Below the pieces are notes generated by a model. That model was not told the origin of the DNA. It ran no database searches and was given only the letters and a program-made list of their open reading frames with translations. Positions 62,804 to 64,000 of a stretch of DNA of 64,000 nt are shown piece by piece. How positions within the stretch are numbered: position 1 is the first letter of the stretch; each line of letters opens with the position of its first letter. The position numbers and the translations under genes are program-made. The stretch comes from Planctomycetota bacterium (GTDB lineage: Bacteria; Planctomycetota; Planctomycetia; Pirellulales; Pirellulaceae), in contig JACNKX010000150.1 in NCBI GenBank assembly GCA_014381825.1, positions 1 to 64,000 on the forward strand. Reading direction: 5' to 3'.

Positions 62804-64000
62804 GGCGAATTTTCTATCCAGAACGCGTAGAGGTCAGCTTGACGAAGGTGGATGCGCAGAGCCACCTTTCTGCCGGTCAGTAGAGCCCAGTCGGCTTCAT
62901 TTTTCCAGCAGACAGCCTGTTCCACATCCTGCCCTCGGAGTGGGACGCTGCTGTTGAGGTCGAATCCACGAGCGGGATCGCCGGATTCGCCGAGTACTTC
63001 GACGCGTGCCTCTCCGTTTTCATGCACATCGACATTCAGCACGAGACGTCGGCCGGCAGCGGCGAACGGCTGCGTGACGACCTGCCCTGCCTTCTCACCG
63101 GCTGTCAGTGAAACGAATCCGTCCTTTCGGAGCGTGGCGAGGCAGAGTGCTTGGAAAGGCTGGTTGCCTGTCTCGACAGGCACGGTTCCTGTCTTACCGC
63201 CGTAGTAGATCATCAGACGCCCATCGCGCTCGATTGGCGGATTCGCAAAGATCTTGAAGACCTTGTGGCGCCAGGTGTCTTCCGGACCGTCCGCGAAGAA
63301 CGGCTGCCGAATCGGGCGTGACCAGTGTCGACCGTCGCGACTGCTCAGCAACTCCCAGTTGATAATAGTGCCACGGTCCAAAACCCCCGTCTGGTTCTTT
63401 CGCTCGCGACGTAGCTCAGCGAAGCCCACCCACTGCGAACCATAGGGAAATCCATAGGCCGCTTCCGCCTCATCGCCGGGATGGTCGCGGTGGTCGGCCA
63501 CATGAACCCAGTCAGATGTGACCGTCCACTGAAGCATATCACGGCTCCACGCGTAGGCCTGAGCCCGTTTGCCGTCATGGCTCCGTTTGGCCGACCCTAC
63601 AAAGATTTGTCTCTGAGCATCAAACCAGAACATGCTGCGGTCGGACACTCGCAGTACCGGCTCGTTGTTATTCAGCTCTTGCCAATGAATCCCGTCTTGC
63701 GATCCAAATGCGTAGTGCCCATGTTGCTCGATGCCGAACGGCGGCGGGTCGCCCCATTGCTTTTCGACCAGTTCCTCTTTGTACGGCCAGCGCCCGATAA
63801 ACGTCATCATGCGGTAGGGCCACTGCCGGTCGTGCGGGAGATACATCACCGACGTACTGTCAAAGTGAGTGCCCGGCGAGACCAGCACGATGTTGTTGTT
63901 TTTCGAACCGCGAAACTCGTGCAGCCCGAGTTCCGGCTTCGTCCACTGCACGCCATCCTCGGATTCGGCGTAGCAGATAAAGGCGGCTTCATTAATCGGT
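62800..64000 (-). CDS. secreted five-bladed propeller protein, family copy 3 (5' end cut by window edge)
   Basis: The gene runs off the right edge; the frame stays open to base 64000 and reads FICYAESEDGVQWTKPELGL just inside, so the start and probable signal lie outside. The visible ~400 residues match copies 1 and 2: GSKNNNIVLVSPGTHFDS, AFGSQDGIHWQELN, SRDMLQWTVTSDW, LSSRDGRHWSRPIR, and the C-terminal module beginning KAGQVVTQPFAAAGRRLVLN. It is translationally coupled to copy 2 through an ATGA overlap, so the two act together. No catalytic residues can be assigned. Confidence 0.78.
   Translation of the reverse strand, partial: PINEAAFICYAESEDGVQWTKPELGLHEFRGSKNNNIVLVSPGTHFDSTSVMYLPHDRQWPYRMMTFIGRWPYKEELVEKQWGDPPPFGIEQHGHYAFGSQDGIHWQELNNNEPVLRVSDRSMFWFDAQRQIFVGSAKRSHDGKRAQAYAWSRDMLQWTVTSDWVHVADHRDHPGDEAEAAYGFPYGSQWVGFAELRRERKNQTGVLDRGTIINWELLSSRDGRHWSRPIRQPFFADGPEDTWRHKVFKIFANPPIERDGRLMIYYGGKTGTVPVETGNQPFQALCLATLRKDGFVSLTAGEKAGQVVTQPFAAAGRRLVLNVDVHENGEARVEVLGESGDPARGFDLNSSVPLRGQDVEQAVCWKNEADWALLTGRKVALRIHLRQADLYAFWIENSP

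Overview
The window reads as one stretch of a planctomycete chromosome, probably Pirellulales-like; genus cannot be resolved. The basis is the protein repertoire. There are five DUF1501 proteins, three DUF1549/DUF1553 proteins (two with a PSCyt1-type CxxCH haem site), a DUF1552 plus DUF1592 pair, several Tat-exported proteins, sulfatases, ceramidase-like proteins, FG-GAP and TolB-type beta-propellers and many signal peptides. I see no rRNA, tRNA or CRISPR array.

Layout. 1-1640: a small DksA/TraR-type zinc-finger gene and about 1 kb without a convincing gene. 1641-9653 (minus): DUF1549/1553 cytochrome protein, DUF1501 protein, and a three-enzyme fusion (two SxxK serine-hydrolase modules plus a VanX-type D-Ala-D-Ala dipeptidase). 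9880-17019 (plus): unknown CxxCH protein, DUF1549/1553, DUF1501, WD40 propeller, secreted five-bladed propeller protein. 17038-22008 (minus): ABM-fold protein, Gfo/Idh/MocA oxidoreductase, Tat-exported unknown, ceramidase-like hydrolase, second VanX-like peptidase. 22205-29797: DUF1501, CBS protein, DUF1552/DUF1592 pair, another DUF1501. 29834-37075: metabolic enzymes, including a tight VOC-SDR-phosphotriesterase-PhyH operon. 37094-38254: FG-GAP protein.

38.5-40.8 kb is a scar: a transposase relic with two nonsense codons, a short tandem repeat, and a GC-rich, frameshifted and truncated oligogalacturonate-lyase-like gene. Beyond it, 41033-55388 (minus) is a co-oriented run of seven genes: ceramidase-like hydrolase, sulfatase, S9 peptidase, DUF1961/TolB/Fn3 giant, TolB/Fn3 protein, DUF1549/1553, DUF1501. 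A pectate-lyase-like gene diverges from its 5' end. 56967-64000 adds another sulfatase, a BNR sialidase-like protein, a third ceramidase-like protein and two tandem five-bladed propeller proteins, the last cut by the window edge.

Working together: the right third looks like a locus for exported degradation of a sulfated, possibly uronate-rich glycan. The DUF1549/1501 pair at the end of its main operon suggests these planctomycete-specific exported haem/Tat proteins are deployed with particular hydrolase sets. Palindromic repeats are present, and one copy appears to have been inserted in frame into a secreted protein at 47691-47789. No single complete new defence or signalling system is evident. 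The most unusual items are the tripartite hydrolase fusion, the in-frame palindromic element, the ceramidase-like proteins lacking the canonical serine, and the operons coupling DUF1501/1549 to hydrolases. All function calls come from reading motifs by eye; no database search was run.
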